A DNA stretch of 64,000 nucleotides from Chitinophagales bacterium (GTDB taxonomy: Bacteria; Bacteroidota; Bacteroidia; Chitinophagales; JADIYW01), in NCBI GenBank assembly GCA_023957215.1, contig JAMLHH010000004.1:1-64000 (forward strand), read 5' to 3'. Positions 44,446 to 53,554 of this stretch are shown here, one piece after another (position 1 is the first letter of the stretch; each line of letters begins with the position of its first letter). A program made the translations under genes and the position numbers. Below the pieces are notes generated by a model, which was not told the DNA's origin, did not search any database, and saw nothing but the letters and a program-made list of their open reading frames with translations.

Positions 44446-45978
44446 TTATTTTTTGACCGCTTCCGGCTTGAAATGAATACTTACTGTTCCAAGTTCTTTT
44501 CCGGCATCTAAATAGCTTTTAATATTTTCGGCACCACTCAATACTTTGCAGATGACTTTGTCATTCATAATGCTTTTAAATTCTAAAGTAGCCAATTTAT
44601 TCTTTACGGTTATTCCATTTGGCGATTGGTAAATATCCATAGGTTCAGTCACCATGAAATAAATTTTTTGACTCCCTGAAGTATTTTTAGAAAACAAAGA
44701 AAAGCCCCCAGAATGCTTAGGTCTATCACTAAAATACGCTGCATTATCTAAAGCAACTTCTTTAGGAACTCCTTTTTTGTTAGCATTACTAATTTCCAAT
44801 AGCTTAGATTGAATAGGAAACAGCATAAGTATATACGATTCAAAAAACTGTCTTGTTTTATTTGATATATCATCTAAGGCAAAATCACTCGTTTCACTTG
44901 TATTGGCTCTTCCACCAATCAAATTAATATACTGTTCGTGTGTAGTTGAAGAGTTGTTAGCATCTTGAACCGACAAATTTGCATTTACATTCATCTCATA
45001 ACCGGAAAAGGGCTGACGGGTGGCAATAACGGTTCCTGACTTTAACTCTAAATGAGCCTTAGATATATTCAATTCGAGATTAGCTTTTTTATCAAAAGGT
45101 GCATTTTCCCATTCTTCTTTTGTAGAAAGACTAAAACGAGAAGATCCCAAAAAGGCATTCAGATATTCACGGATAAAAAAAGCAGCCTCAGGTCGTTGGG
45201 TACTTGTCTCAGGGATATTTACCGCAAAATAGTTAGTTCCACTGATAGGTAGATCATCTGCTTGAAAATAATAAGCCATTGGAATCTGGTTGACAAAATT
45301 AACAGCATCATTAATCCTACCTTCCGCTCCACTGAAATAATTAAGATCCGTAGTAGAAATGTTTTCTTTCTGTGAACCCACCATAATGCTTTCTACATTA
45401 TTGTTCATGTCTAATCTTGCGATACCGACAAGTCGTAAAATACTGGCTTTTTTATACGTTCTATCCATAGAGCTTTGTGGTTGGGCAGAAAATGAAAAAT
45501 TTGCCCAAGGTGAAAGATTAGATTTGAGGGTATTGGGTCTATAAGCATTATCAATCGCTTGCAGATAAATTTTAAATCCAATGGAATAGCCTGCATTTTC
45601 AAATATTTCATCCACCATTTCAAGCTTGACAAGTTTCATAAGTTTGTTAGACTCAGTATATATAGTTTTACTCAGGTAGTCTTCAAGCTTTCGGGAGTTT
45701 GTCGCAAAAACCAATGATTGATATGGAGGAAAAGATAGTCGTTGTCTTGTTTTTTTAACAATTTCTTCTTGTGCTATTTTAACTATTCTATCTCTGTCAA
45801 TTTTACTGACATTCCCATTATATTTAATTCGAATATATTCACTTTCATCAGTAATAATTTCTCCTTTTATCTGACTGCCATCTTTCAAGTAAATAACATC
45901 TTGAGTTGTGTTTTGCCCAAACATAACGTTAATAAATAGCGAACTCAAAATCAGTATAAGCAATATATTTTTTTTCAT
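44446..45978 (-). CDS. Exported protein of unknown function in tubulin-like operon
   Basis: 510 aa with the start chosen at MKKNILLILIL, 45 bases inside the longest frame, because this gives a clean signal peptide (cleavage near MFGQ) and removes overlap with the preceding gene. After the signal, DVIYLKDGSQIKGEIITDESEYIRI is a small beta motif frequent in Bacteroidota exported proteins, where it precedes many different domains. The rest is long and mixed alpha/beta with no family I recognise. The C-terminal IYFMVTEPMDIYQSPNG may be an SH3-like strand. Probably periplasmic. Confidence 0.7.
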   Translation of the reverse strand: MKKNILLILILSSLFINVMFGQNTTQDVIYLKDGSQIKGEIITDESEYIRIKYNGNVSKIDRDRIVKIAQEEIVKKTRQRLSFPPYQSLVFATNSRKLEDYLSKTIYTESNKLMKLVKLEMVDEIFENAGYSIGFKIYLQAIDNAYRPNTLKSNLSPWANFSFSAQPQSSMDRTYKKASILRLVGIARLDMNNNVESIMVGSQKENISTTDLNYFSGAEGRINDAVNFVNQIPMAYYFQADDLPISGTNYFAVNIPETSTQRPEAAFFIREYLNAFLGSSRFSLSTKEEWENAPFDKKANLELNISKAHLELKSGTVIATRQPFSGYEMNVNANLSVQDANNSSTTHEQYINLIGGRANTSETSDFALDDISNKTRQFFESYILMLFPIQSKLLEISNANKKGVPKEVALDNAAYFSDRPKHSGGFSLFSKNTSGSQKIYFMVTEPMDIYQSPNGITVKNKLATLEFKSIMNDKVICKVLSGAENIKSYLDAGKELGTVSIHFKPEAVKK

Positions 45979-45988
45979 ATTTTTCTTT

Positions 45989-47134
45989 TTATTCTTTTTT
46001 AGATGGTGTTGTAAACGTATCAAAGAGATTACCTATGCGATCTCCCCATGCTTTTTTTCTTCTTTCCTGAACTTCTTTCGGAGTTCTATTAATGGGTACA
46101 CTTTTTGATTTACCGGACAGTATTACTACCTTGTCACTTCCAGGTGATGCAACTCTTGGTCCCATAACATGTATTTTATACACTCCATCTTCCAATTCGA
46201 GTCCATAAACCGGAAGAGTAGCTCTCGTTTCTCTTTTAGTTTGCTGATTAACAATTACTACTGGTTGACCCTCCAAAAAATCTGCACCTATATATAAATC
46301 TAAAGTTCCTTTTTGTTTATCTAACTGTATATTCAAAGTGTATTCGCCATTATCGCCAACTAATTTTTTCATCTTCCTTGTTTCGTAATCACTAGCTTCT
46401 ACTTTTATATCATGATAGCCTGGGGAAACCGGAATTGGAATCCCATTTATAAAATCAACTTCTTCTTCATCTATAAAAAGCTTAGATTTTATTGGATAAA
46501 TACTCGTTATAAAATGTGGCTTATTACTGACTTCTTTTATTGGTTCTTCTTTTGATGGTTTAACTAAACTGTAGCCTTTTAGTGGGTTGTTTGAGTTTTT
46601 AGCCAATCCAAAATCAATTACTTTATATTCTCCCTTGACCGATAATACTTCCAACAGCATATTCACTTCCACTTTGTTTTCTTCTACTTTTTTATTTTCG
46701 GTTGGCGATACTGATAAAAATCTGTCAAATGAAACCAGCAAAACTTTTTGATTAACTTCATTTACATATAGTTCACTTGTTGTTATATTTTGAGGATAAA
46801 TTTCAATCTCATTTTTGGTTTGTGTCAGCATTTGTACATAATCTCTTATAGAATAAAAATCTTTATTTAATCCGACCATTTGTAAATCGTTACCTATCAT
46901 TTTACTATCGTCGCCACCGTAATAGTCATTCATAAATTTATAAGTAATATCTTTTCGCTCTGAATAAGTTAGATTCAAATCAATAAGCATATCGATCACT
47001 GTATAATAGTTTTCTACGAAACTTTCCGCTCCATCCTTATAGGATTTGATATGGTACTCAGTCAATGCTTCTTCAGCATTGGCAGTTAGTGCTATGCCAA
47101 TAAATAGAATTAAGATAAATCTAAGTTTTTTCAT
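45989..47134 (-). CDS. Exported protein with PEGA-like beta domains
   Basis: 381 aa; signal peptide MKKLRFILILFIGIALTANA. N-terminal alpha-helical part to about residue 200, then KLFIDEEEVDFINGIPIPVSPGYHDIKVEASDYET, which has the pattern of a PEGA domain (short surface beta sandwich: small loop, P-x-pair, G.H.I.V...Y), and a second such module (VVIVNQQTKRETRATLPVYGLELEDGVYKIHV). Lies four bases after the preceding gene. Function unknown. Confidence 0.7.
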   Translation of the reverse strand: MKKLRFILILFIGIALTANAEEALTEYHIKSYKDGAESFVENYYTVIDMLIDLNLTYSERKDITYKFMNDYYGGDDSKMIGNDLQMVGLNKDFYSIRDYVQMLTQTKNEIEIYPQNITTSELYVNEVNQKVLLVSFDRFLSVSPTENKKVEENKVEVNMLLEVLSVKGEYKVIDFGLAKNSNNPLKGYSLVKPSKEEPIKEVSNKPHFITSIYPIKSKLFIDEEEVDFINGIPIPVSPGYHDIKVEASDYETRKMKKLVGDNGEYTLNIQLDKQKGTLDLYIGADFLEGQPVVIVNQQTKRETRATLPVYGLELEDGVYKIHVMGPRVASPGSDKVVILSGKSKSVPINRTPKEVQERRKKAWGDRIGNLFDTFTTPSKKE

Positions 47135-47138
47135 ATCA

Positions 47139-47909
47139 TTATTTTTTCACTTTATCAATAGCTGAAATTAACCATCCAGCATTCATTGTTTTTCTCATAT
47201 AATAATCCACTGTAATATTCCAGTCTCCTATATTTTCAAATACATATTGAATAGAGTTGATTTGATTAAAAACAATATCTCCATTCTTAATATAGTCTCG
47301 AAAAGAACTCATAGAACTATATGATTCATCATTAGAGTATTTCATCATATCTTCTTTTGCTAACAGTGCTTTAGACAATTCGGAAAATCCAATTTCATTG
47401 TTTACCGGATTGATACTGGATTTACTTTCGGAAATATTTTCATCAAATATTTTTCCGTTTATTTTTGAAATGACCCATTTATACCCTACTTGTTCATCTC
47501 CAATATAGTTCATTTTCAAGGTCAGAAATAAAGGCTCATTTTTATATGTAAACCGGCATTTTGCATATACTATCCAATCCTTTTCATCTTTAGAAAGTAT
47601 GTAGTTGACAGTATCTTTACCGACTTGTGCAATAAAATTTTTTGTAGAGGAATCGTTTACAAAAGCTGTGTCATGTCTATTTAGCAAACAAGACAAGTTG
47701 AATGCTCGACTTATCTTTTCTCCGGGTACAACAATGGGTTCTGTAAAATTAAATCTATCTACAAATTGCTGCATTTTGAATGTCTGCAAATAAAATTTTT
47801 TAGCTAAGAACTTTTCAAAATTTTCCGGTTCTCCCGTGTCTTGAGAACTTGCATTCCGAAAGAAAAACAAACTCAGTATTATTGTCAATATGGTAGTATT
47901 AAGTTTCAT
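47139..47909 (-). CDS. Exported protein of unknown function in tubulin-like operon
   Basis: 256 aa; signal peptide with hydrophobic TTILTIILSLFFFRNASSQ. Mature part KFYLQTFKMQQFVDRFNFTEP, WIVYAKCRFTYKNEPLFLTLKMNY and a C-terminal NITVDYYMRKTMNAGWLIS suggest an NTF2- or DUF-like cone fold, but I do not recognise a family. Tight spacing: one base from the gene before it and four to the next. Confidence 0.68.
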   Translation of the reverse strand: MKLNTTILTIILSLFFFRNASSQDTGEPENFEKFLAKKFYLQTFKMQQFVDRFNFTEPIVVPGEKISRAFNLSCLLNRHDTAFVNDSSTKNFIAQVGKDTVNYILSKDEKDWIVYAKCRFTYKNEPLFLTLKMNYIGDEQVGYKWVISKINGKIFDENISESKSSINPVNNEIGFSELSKALLAKEDMMKYSNDESYSSMSSFRDYIKNGDIVFNQINSIQYVFENIGDWNITVDYYMRKTMNAGWLISAIDKVKK

Positions 47910-47910
47910 T

Positions 47911-48723
47911 TTAGCTTCGTCCGTAATCTTCTACATAAATATCTCCTAATTTCAATATAAATTCAACATTACCAAGCACTTCAACTCTTTCTAATATAAT
48001 TGTGACTCTCTTACAGGTAACATCTCTGATATTAAACTCCTGATTTCTATCGTATTCCGTACTGGATGTTTTTGTTTTTGCTTGAAATAGCTGACAAAAC
48101 GTAGCTTCTGCATAATAATTTCCATCAGTTCCTTTTTTGAAATCACTGGCAAATCCAATATCATAGGCTGTATATTTTACAGATTTATAGTTGTACACTA
48201 CCATTTTTATTCGATTTAAATAAGCTCTAATCTTATGATAAGCTTTCGCATTTGGTGTTTTAATAGAAGTAACTTCAACCGTTTTGCTCTCATCTAAAAA
48301 TAAGGCAACAGCACTGTTTATAGCATCATTTCTCTCTTGATTAGAATATTGAGGATCGCCAATCTTATTAATCAAACCCATCAAATCTTCAATTGCATTG
48401 GCTGCTTCTTTCTTAAAGTTTTCTTTCTGTTCGTCAGTTAATACTAATGAGTTAGTTTTCTCATCAGAATTATTAGCTTCTTTTTTCTGAAGACTCTCAT
48501 TAGTCACCTTATTTTTGCTCTCGTTATCCATCTCTTGAAGCTTTAAAAAGAGCTTGAATTTTTCAAATAAATCATCTTGGTTTTGCTGTGCCGGAGTAGA
48601 ATTAGTCTTTTCCTGCATTTGCATAAAAGCCTTAAACTTTTCAAAAAGATCTTCCTCTTGTTGCTGTGCAGAAACAAAAGAGGCTATAAAAAAAAGAGTG
48701 AGAAAAAATAAATATCGTATCAT
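47911..48723 (-). CDS. Exported protein with a duplicated DLFEKFK motif
   Basis: 270 aa; signal peptide MIRYLFFLTLFFIASFVSAQ. The following 55 residues contain the same stretch twice: DLFEKFKAFMQMQE and DLFEKFKLFLKLQE, separated by a Gln/Asn/Ser-rich spacer, both likely amphipathic helices. The C-terminal 150 residues look like a folded alpha/beta domain (SIKTPNAKAYHKIRAYLNRI, RVEVLGNVEFILKLGDIYVED). No family recognised. Overlaps the preceding gene by four bases (ATGA). Confidence 0.7.
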   Translation of the reverse strand: MIRYLFFLTLFFIASFVSAQQQEEDLFEKFKAFMQMQEKTNSTPAQQNQDDLFEKFKLFLKLQEMDNESKNKVTNESLQKKEANNSDEKTNSLVLTDEQKENFKKEAANAIEDLMGLINKIGDPQYSNQERNDAINSAVALFLDESKTVEVTSIKTPNAKAYHKIRAYLNRIKMVVYNYKSVKYTAYDIGFASDFKKGTDGNYYAEATFCQLFQAKTKTSSTEYDRNQEFNIRDVTCKRVTIILERVEVLGNVEFILKLGDIYVEDYGRS

Positions 48724-49475
48724 AGTTCTCTAACCATTAATTCCACATATTTATTACCGTCTGTCTGTCCTCCTTGTTGTACAAAAACCTGTTTTCCCGA
48801 CCCTGTTAATCTTGTGACATAATCTTTTGCACCAAATCGCCTCATAATACTACCGTTATTATCCACTATATTGACAAATGCCTGAGAGGAGCTAAAAAAT
48901 TTGGTGTAGTTTTTAATCATATCTCCTTTTTCACAATTGGGTATTTGTTTATCCGACACTTTACTCAAAAAATCATCAATAGATGATGCAGAAATCTGCT
49001 TACAGGCAGATTCCTTTTGAGCAGGTGTTACGACGGGTGCAGTGGAATTGTTTACCGTTTTATCATCAGATTTATTAGGTTGTCTGGACTGTGTAGGCTG
49101 TTGAGTTTCAGGAGTTGTTGTTTTTTGCGCTTCGGATATTTCTTCAATTTTATCTTTGATAACAGGAACTATACCCGACTCTTCAACTACTTCCTTTACT
49201 TTCTCCACTGTTTGAATACCGGCCTTTACCGTTTTCTTGGCTTTTGAAAACCAGTAATAGGTATAGCCACCGGCTCCTAAGAATAGTATAAGAATCGGCA
49301 ACATAATTAACATTGGTTTGGACAGTTTCATCTTTTTCTTTCCTCCCATCTCAACCAATTCTCTTCCACATTCCGGACAAACAAAGTCGGCCGCAATGGG
49401 AGTCTCTATCGGCAACTTACTGTCTGCATTCTTGCAATTGCCTACATTTATACAAATTCCTGTTCTTTGACTCAT
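48720..49475 (-). CDS. Zinc-ribbon transmembrane protein in tubulin-like operon
   Basis: 251 aa. N-terminal cytoplasmic zinc ribbon with C8, C14, C33 and C36 (GICINVGNC and FVCPECGREL). One membrane helix (about 54-76, KPMLIMLPILILFLGAGGY). A low-complexity, coiled-coil-prone Lys/Glu/Gln linker to about 155, then a C-terminal globular domain that ends in NKYVELMVREL. The topology places the ribbon in the cytoplasm next to the tubulin-like protein and the last domain in the periplasm, so it is the natural link between the two compartments. Six bases after the tubulin-like gene. Confidence 0.72.
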   Translation of the reverse strand: MSQRTGICINVGNCKNADSKLPIETPIAADFVCPECGRELVEMGGKKKMKLSKPMLIMLPILILFLGAGGYTYYWFSKAKKTVKAGIQTVEKVKEVVEESGIVPVIKDKIEEISEAQKTTTPETQQPTQSRQPNKSDDKTVNNSTAPVVTPAQKESACKQISASSIDDFLSKVSDKQIPNCEKGDMIKNYTKFFSSSQAFVNIVDNNGSIMRRFGAKDYVTRLTGSGKQVFVQQGGQTDGNKYVELMVREL

Positions 49476-49481
49476 AGAAAA

Positions 49482-52400
49482 TTAATTTTTTAGAATTTCA
49501 ATAGATTTTTTTACTGCATTATAGAAGCGGATATATGTAGAATCATTAGTATTGTTTTTACATTCCGGCAGAACGATTTCTTTTACATCATTAACAATCT
49601 GTTTTTGTAATTCTGTACGTTGTGAAATGTGTAGAAACTCTCCTCTTAGTTTATCCTGCACTTCTGATTTAATATCAGCAATAATTTCATCTGTCAGATT
49701 ATTTACAGAATCTGTCAACTTCCCTCCTAAAGACAGTAATCCTGATGGCAGTCCTAATTCATCAACCTGTGCAATTCCATAAACTTGTTTTCCGGTACCA
49801 TCTCCAATATCTTGTCGCTGAATAATATTTAATGCTTTTGCTAAGACGAGGTATGGAAGCGCATCATCAATCAACTGTTTCTTCTGCTGAGCTATTTCGG
49901 CAGCGCTTAGTAAAAAGAGTTTTGGGAAACTTGTACCATCGCCCTCCATGTGCAATACTAACTGAGAAATCTCCTTATCTGTCTGTCGAAGTACAGTTTC
50001 GTATTTCTGTTTCAGAAAAGTCACCTCGTTTACAGCTCTGAGCGGAAAACAATATGCCATACTCATTATACATATTTCATTCTTCTTTTCACTCTTGTCA
50101 TCAAAGATGATTGTCTTCCCTCCCGGAATAGCATTTACAAAAGCATTTTTAAGCTTTTCAACAAAATCTTTCTTCTCCTCTACAAAAGGTAAGCTAATGA
50201 CTACGTTTTCAAGTTTTATATTTACGCCCGGGCGAGGTGCATCATTATTTTCTATAAATTTCTGTACCTCACCATTCTCGAAATTGATAAAACATCCACT
50301 ATACTTCACTATATTTCTAACAAAATCATTGAGTGCTGATTGATCATTACCAAACTGTTCGTGTAGTTTTTCAACAATGTTTACTCCGATGATTTTGTCT
50401 TTCTTTGAAGTAATCAGCTCATTGTGGGCTGCAATGGAATGATGCTTACAAGTGTTTTCTAACACATCTAAAAAATAGTCATCAGACACTCGCTCATTGA
50501 GTTTGGTAAAAGTTGGTTCATTGCCTATTCTATCAACAATTTTATTACGTATATCAGATGTCTGTCTTTTTTGAATATTTTCATCTTGTAATATTCGATT
50601 GTTAAACTGCTTTACTTTTTCAACTTCATAATACTTGACTATTGCCTCTTTAAAACTATCTTCATTCAGTTGCGTATCATCACATCGTGAGGCAATTATT
50701 TTTTCTGCTTGTGTAATAATAGAGTTGATTTTTTCAGAAAATCTTGTAATTTCCGAACTAAGTATTAAGAGTTGATTGATAATTTCAGCCATTAATTCTT
50801 TCGAAAAAGCCCAAGCTTCCTGATAAGTCTTTTGAGTATAAAGTGCTTGTAAAATAGTTCCGTGCGCTTCAAAAATCTTTTTTCTTTTTCCTAAAATATC
50901 ACTTATAACACTGGTTTGAGACCATGCAATTTCATTCTTGTTTTTATTGACAATATTCTTTTCAATCTCTTCGGATATTTGATTGAGTTTTACACTCATG
51001 TTTCCCAGCCTTGTTTCAGAATGTCCAATCAGAACCTCAATTATCTTAGAAATTTCAGCTACCGATCGTTGTCCCGTTTTCCACTCTTCAAAAAGGCTCT
51101 TTTCAATTTTTTCAGCGATCTCTTTAGCGATTTCTTTTTTTGCAAGTCTTTTTATTTTATAAAACTCCGAAACACCTACTTTTCTGAAATTCTTCTCATA
51201 TCTTTCTTCACAAAATTTTGAAAGTTGATTTAAAGGAGTGGTTTTATCATTGGAATTTTCCCATGCTGTCGTTTTCAATATTGGAACGATGGCATTCCAG
51301 TCTTCTAAAATCGTTTTCCAGTTTTGACTTTCATCACCTTTTAAAATGGGTAAGGATAGGGTAAGATGGTCATCCGAAAGATTATAATTTCGGATAGTGT
51401 TTTTATCGTTTATAAAGCTATGATAGTCTTCGTTTCTCGGTTGATCTCTATATCCTAAATCATCACTCCAATTATTATATTTGAACTGTAGAAGTACCTG
51501 TTTTGTGAAATTATATGTGAAATACTCAACAATTTCTTCTTCCGGAATTTCTATTCTCTTTATGCCAAACGATAAAAATCTCTTAGAACGAACAGGGATT
51601 TTGCTATCTGATGATTTTGCATTTTCATCATATTCTTTCCAATCGGAAATGTTTTCAAAATTCTCAGTTCTATCAAAAGCCTTTTTTGCATCGCTACCGG
51701 ATGTCAGGCTCAATTTCTGAAACAAAAAATCTGACACTATTCCCGGCAACTGCTCTTTTGTATCAACTATTACACCATTCTCATTGGTATTTGTAAATAA
51801 ATAGCATCCGTTAAAGAAATCTCCACTACCATCCAGATTGACTCTATCTGACTGACCTGTTACATCATGAGGACTGAATCTTCCAACAGAGATAGCATTT
51901 AGCTCCGTCAATGCCGCATAACCATTTGCGTGATAATATCCTTTATCCCAGCCTGGCTTAGGAGTTTGTTCCGGAACTAATACATAAACAAATATTTTAT
52001 ACTTTAATCCTGAACCAATATTAGAACGATAGGTTTTACGAACTTGGGCTATTGTATCTATAATCGAACCACTACCCGTTCCTCCAGCGAGCCCTGTAAA
52101 TATATGAAAAGATACATCGTTTTGACCTGTTTTCTTTCGTACTGCCTCCACCTGATTTTGGAGGATAGATAAAAACTCCGGAATCTTACAAGAAAACAAA
52201 AATCTGCCTAATCTTCTTCTTTGAGCAGCAGCTCCGTCATCAGCCACATTCCCTACAATATTATCCCAAATTTTTCTATTTCCAATCCAATGTTTTATAC
52301 CGGGATAATTATCTACATTGTCTAACTGAGCTTTTAGACTTGCACCTCTAATAAACAACTGACTATCTTTTCCCAATTGCGCATTTTCACCTAAAACTTT

Positions 52401-52580
52401 CCAAGATGGGTCATTGGGATCCATCATCTCCTGGCTTGAATCTACATAAAGATATCCAAGAGGTAATTTTCTTCTTTCCTCTTGATTATACTCTGCAAAA
52501 ATTTTCTTTCTGAATGATTTAAGAATAGCTCCTCCTGTTCCACCTAATCCAATAACCACATGATTGTCTGCAATCGTCAT
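49482..52580 (-). CDS. Large tubulin-superfamily GTPase (Tubulin_2-like)
   Basis: 1032 aa. N-terminal tubulin/FtsZ-type nucleotide domain: GLGGTGGA at residues 11-18, a YVDSS segment, then GLAGGTGSGS at about 164-173, the tubulin signature loop (GGTGSG). KIFVYVLVPEQTPKPGWDKGYYHANGYAALTELNAI follows. After about residue 330 there is a long mostly helical, charged region with coiled-coil character (about 450-720) and a C-terminal domain (LPYLVLAKALNIIQRQDIGDG). It is far longer than FtsZ (~400 aa) and fits the FtsZ-like family that Pfam calls Tubulin_2. Predicted to bind GTP and probably form filaments; activity not shown here. It starts a seven-gene, almost gap-free operon. Confidence 0.85.
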   Translation of the reverse strand: MTIADNHVVIGLGGTGGAILKSFRKKIFAEYNQEERRKLPLGYLYVDSSQEMMDPNDPSWKVLGENAQLGKDSQLFIRGASLKAQLDNVDNYPGIKHWIGNRKIWDNIVGNVADDGAAAQRRRLGRFLFSCKIPEFLSILQNQVEAVRKKTGQNDVSFHIFTGLAGGTGSGSIIDTIAQVRKTYRSNIGSGLKYKIFVYVLVPEQTPKPGWDKGYYHANGYAALTELNAISVGRFSPHDVTGQSDRVNLDGSGDFFNGCYLFTNTNENGVIVDTKEQLPGIVSDFLFQKLSLTSGSDAKKAFDRTENFENISDWKEYDENAKSSDSKIPVRSKRFLSFGIKRIEIPEEEIVEYFTYNFTKQVLLQFKYNNWSDDLGYRDQPRNEDYHSFINDKNTIRNYNLSDDHLTLSLPILKGDESQNWKTILEDWNAIVPILKTTAWENSNDKTTPLNQLSKFCEERYEKNFRKVGVSEFYKIKRLAKKEIAKEIAEKIEKSLFEEWKTGQRSVAEISKIIEVLIGHSETRLGNMSVKLNQISEEIEKNIVNKNKNEIAWSQTSVISDILGKRKKIFEAHGTILQALYTQKTYQEAWAFSKELMAEIINQLLILSSEITRFSEKINSIITQAEKIIASRCDDTQLNEDSFKEAIVKYYEVEKVKQFNNRILQDENIQKRQTSDIRNKIVDRIGNEPTFTKLNERVSDDYFLDVLENTCKHHSIAAHNELITSKKDKIIGVNIVEKLHEQFGNDQSALNDFVRNIVKYSGCFINFENGEVQKFIENNDAPRPGVNIKLENVVISLPFVEEKKDFVEKLKNAFVNAIPGGKTIIFDDKSEKKNEICIMSMAYCFPLRAVNEVTFLKQKYETVLRQTDKEISQLVLHMEGDGTSFPKLFLLSAAEIAQQKKQLIDDALPYLVLAKALNIIQRQDIGDGTGKQVYGIAQVDELGLPSGLLSLGGKLTDSVNNLTDEIIADIKSEVQDKLRGEFLHISQRTELQKQIVNDVKEIVLPECKNNTNDSTYIRFYNAVKKSIEILKN

Positions 52581-52657
52581 ATTTTCTAATGTTTTTCTTT
52601 TAATAAGCCTTCAGTCTGTATCTACAAAAACTATCGTTTAAAGTATTTTTCATTAAA

Positions 52658-53248
52658 TTATCGCACTTTCCATCCATCATCAAAAAGAGCCATGTTTTCA
52701 AGCCTATCTTTAGCTTCTGTAGATAAATTTTTTCCAAATGGAGTTAAATTGGTTCTTACTATTGTATAATACACATCTGCACCACCTAATTCTTTATAAG
52801 TTTGTACTCCTGTAATCTCACCAAAGTCTATAGTGCTGGTTCTTAAAGTAAAGTTGTCTTCATCTTCACTTTTTAAATACTGTTTACCTTTTTCAGTCAA
52901 GGTAACATTCATCAATACCCAAATAAGAATACCTTGTTCTCTTTCTTTTTCTTCTATATTAATCAGACCATCCGCTTGTAATTGATCTAATTTATCTTTT
53001 TCATCACTATAATGAGCACCGCCCCACAAACCTACCGGTGGGATAAAACCACTTTGTTCATAATACTGCCTAATATAATATTCTTTCGGCAACTTCGTAG
53101 TTTCATCATAGGGCAAACCTTCAGCTTCGACGATTAATTCTTTAGCCTTTTTATGTGATAAATTCTTACTATCACAAGCTGATAAGCTTATAATAGAAAT
53201 TAACAGTACTAATATATTTATCCCCATATTTATTATTTTACAAATCAA
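52658..53248 (-). CDS. Lipoprotein of unknown function
   Basis: 196 aa, with a lipoprotein signal ending SLSAC (Cys25). The first codon is TTG; an ATG at codon 8 gives a shorter signal without its only Lys, so I keep the longer form with doubt. The mature part has HKKAKELIVEAEGLPYDETTKLPKEYY and VTLTEKGKQYL, which looks like a winged-helix-style strand-helix fold also seen in some plasmid-borne lipoproteins; no family called. It lies 77 bases upstream of the tubulin-like gene and may belong to the same transcript. Confidence 0.65.
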   Translation of the reverse strand: MICKIINMGINILVLLISIISLSACDSKNLSHKKAKELIVEAEGLPYDETTKLPKEYYIRQYYEQSGFIPPVGLWGGAHYSDEKDKLDQLQADGLINIEEKEREQGILIWVLMNVTLTEKGKQYLKSEDEDNFTLRTSTIDFGEITGVQTYKELGGADVYYTIVRTNLTPFGKNLSTEAKDRLENMALFDDGWKVR

Positions 53249-53270
53249 TAAACTTAAACCTTATGCCATA

Positions 53271-53534
53271 TCATTCACTCTTCCTAGTATTTTTTTCAAT
53301 TGCTAAGAATACTTGTATTAATTCACTAAAAGCGATAAACACCAAACTAAATAGTATAATAGAAACACCTGTAATCAGTTGCATTAGATCATTTTCTGAA
53401 AAATAATGTCTAGGTTTCATGGGTTCTAAAATCCCTTCATAAACGGATAAATAAGCCCCTATTAACACACCCAAATAGCTCACATATTTAATAATAGTGG
53501 ATAGCATTTTCAAAATTGGAAAATCATTGTTCAT
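53271..53534 (-). CDS. Small two-helix membrane protein
   Basis: 87 aa with two hydrophobic helices (about 12-32 and 46-72) joined by a loop containing EPMKPRHYFSENDLMQ. The short, membrane-only design resembles small accessory proteins. No family recognised; between two lipoprotein genes on the same strand. Confidence 0.6.
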   Translation of the reverse strand: MNNDFPILKMLSTIIKYVSYLGVLIGAYLSVYEGILEPMKPRHYFSENDLMQLITGVSIILFSLVFIAFSELIQVFLAIEKNTRKSE

Positions 53535-53554
53535 ATATTTGCTTTTTTAAACCC

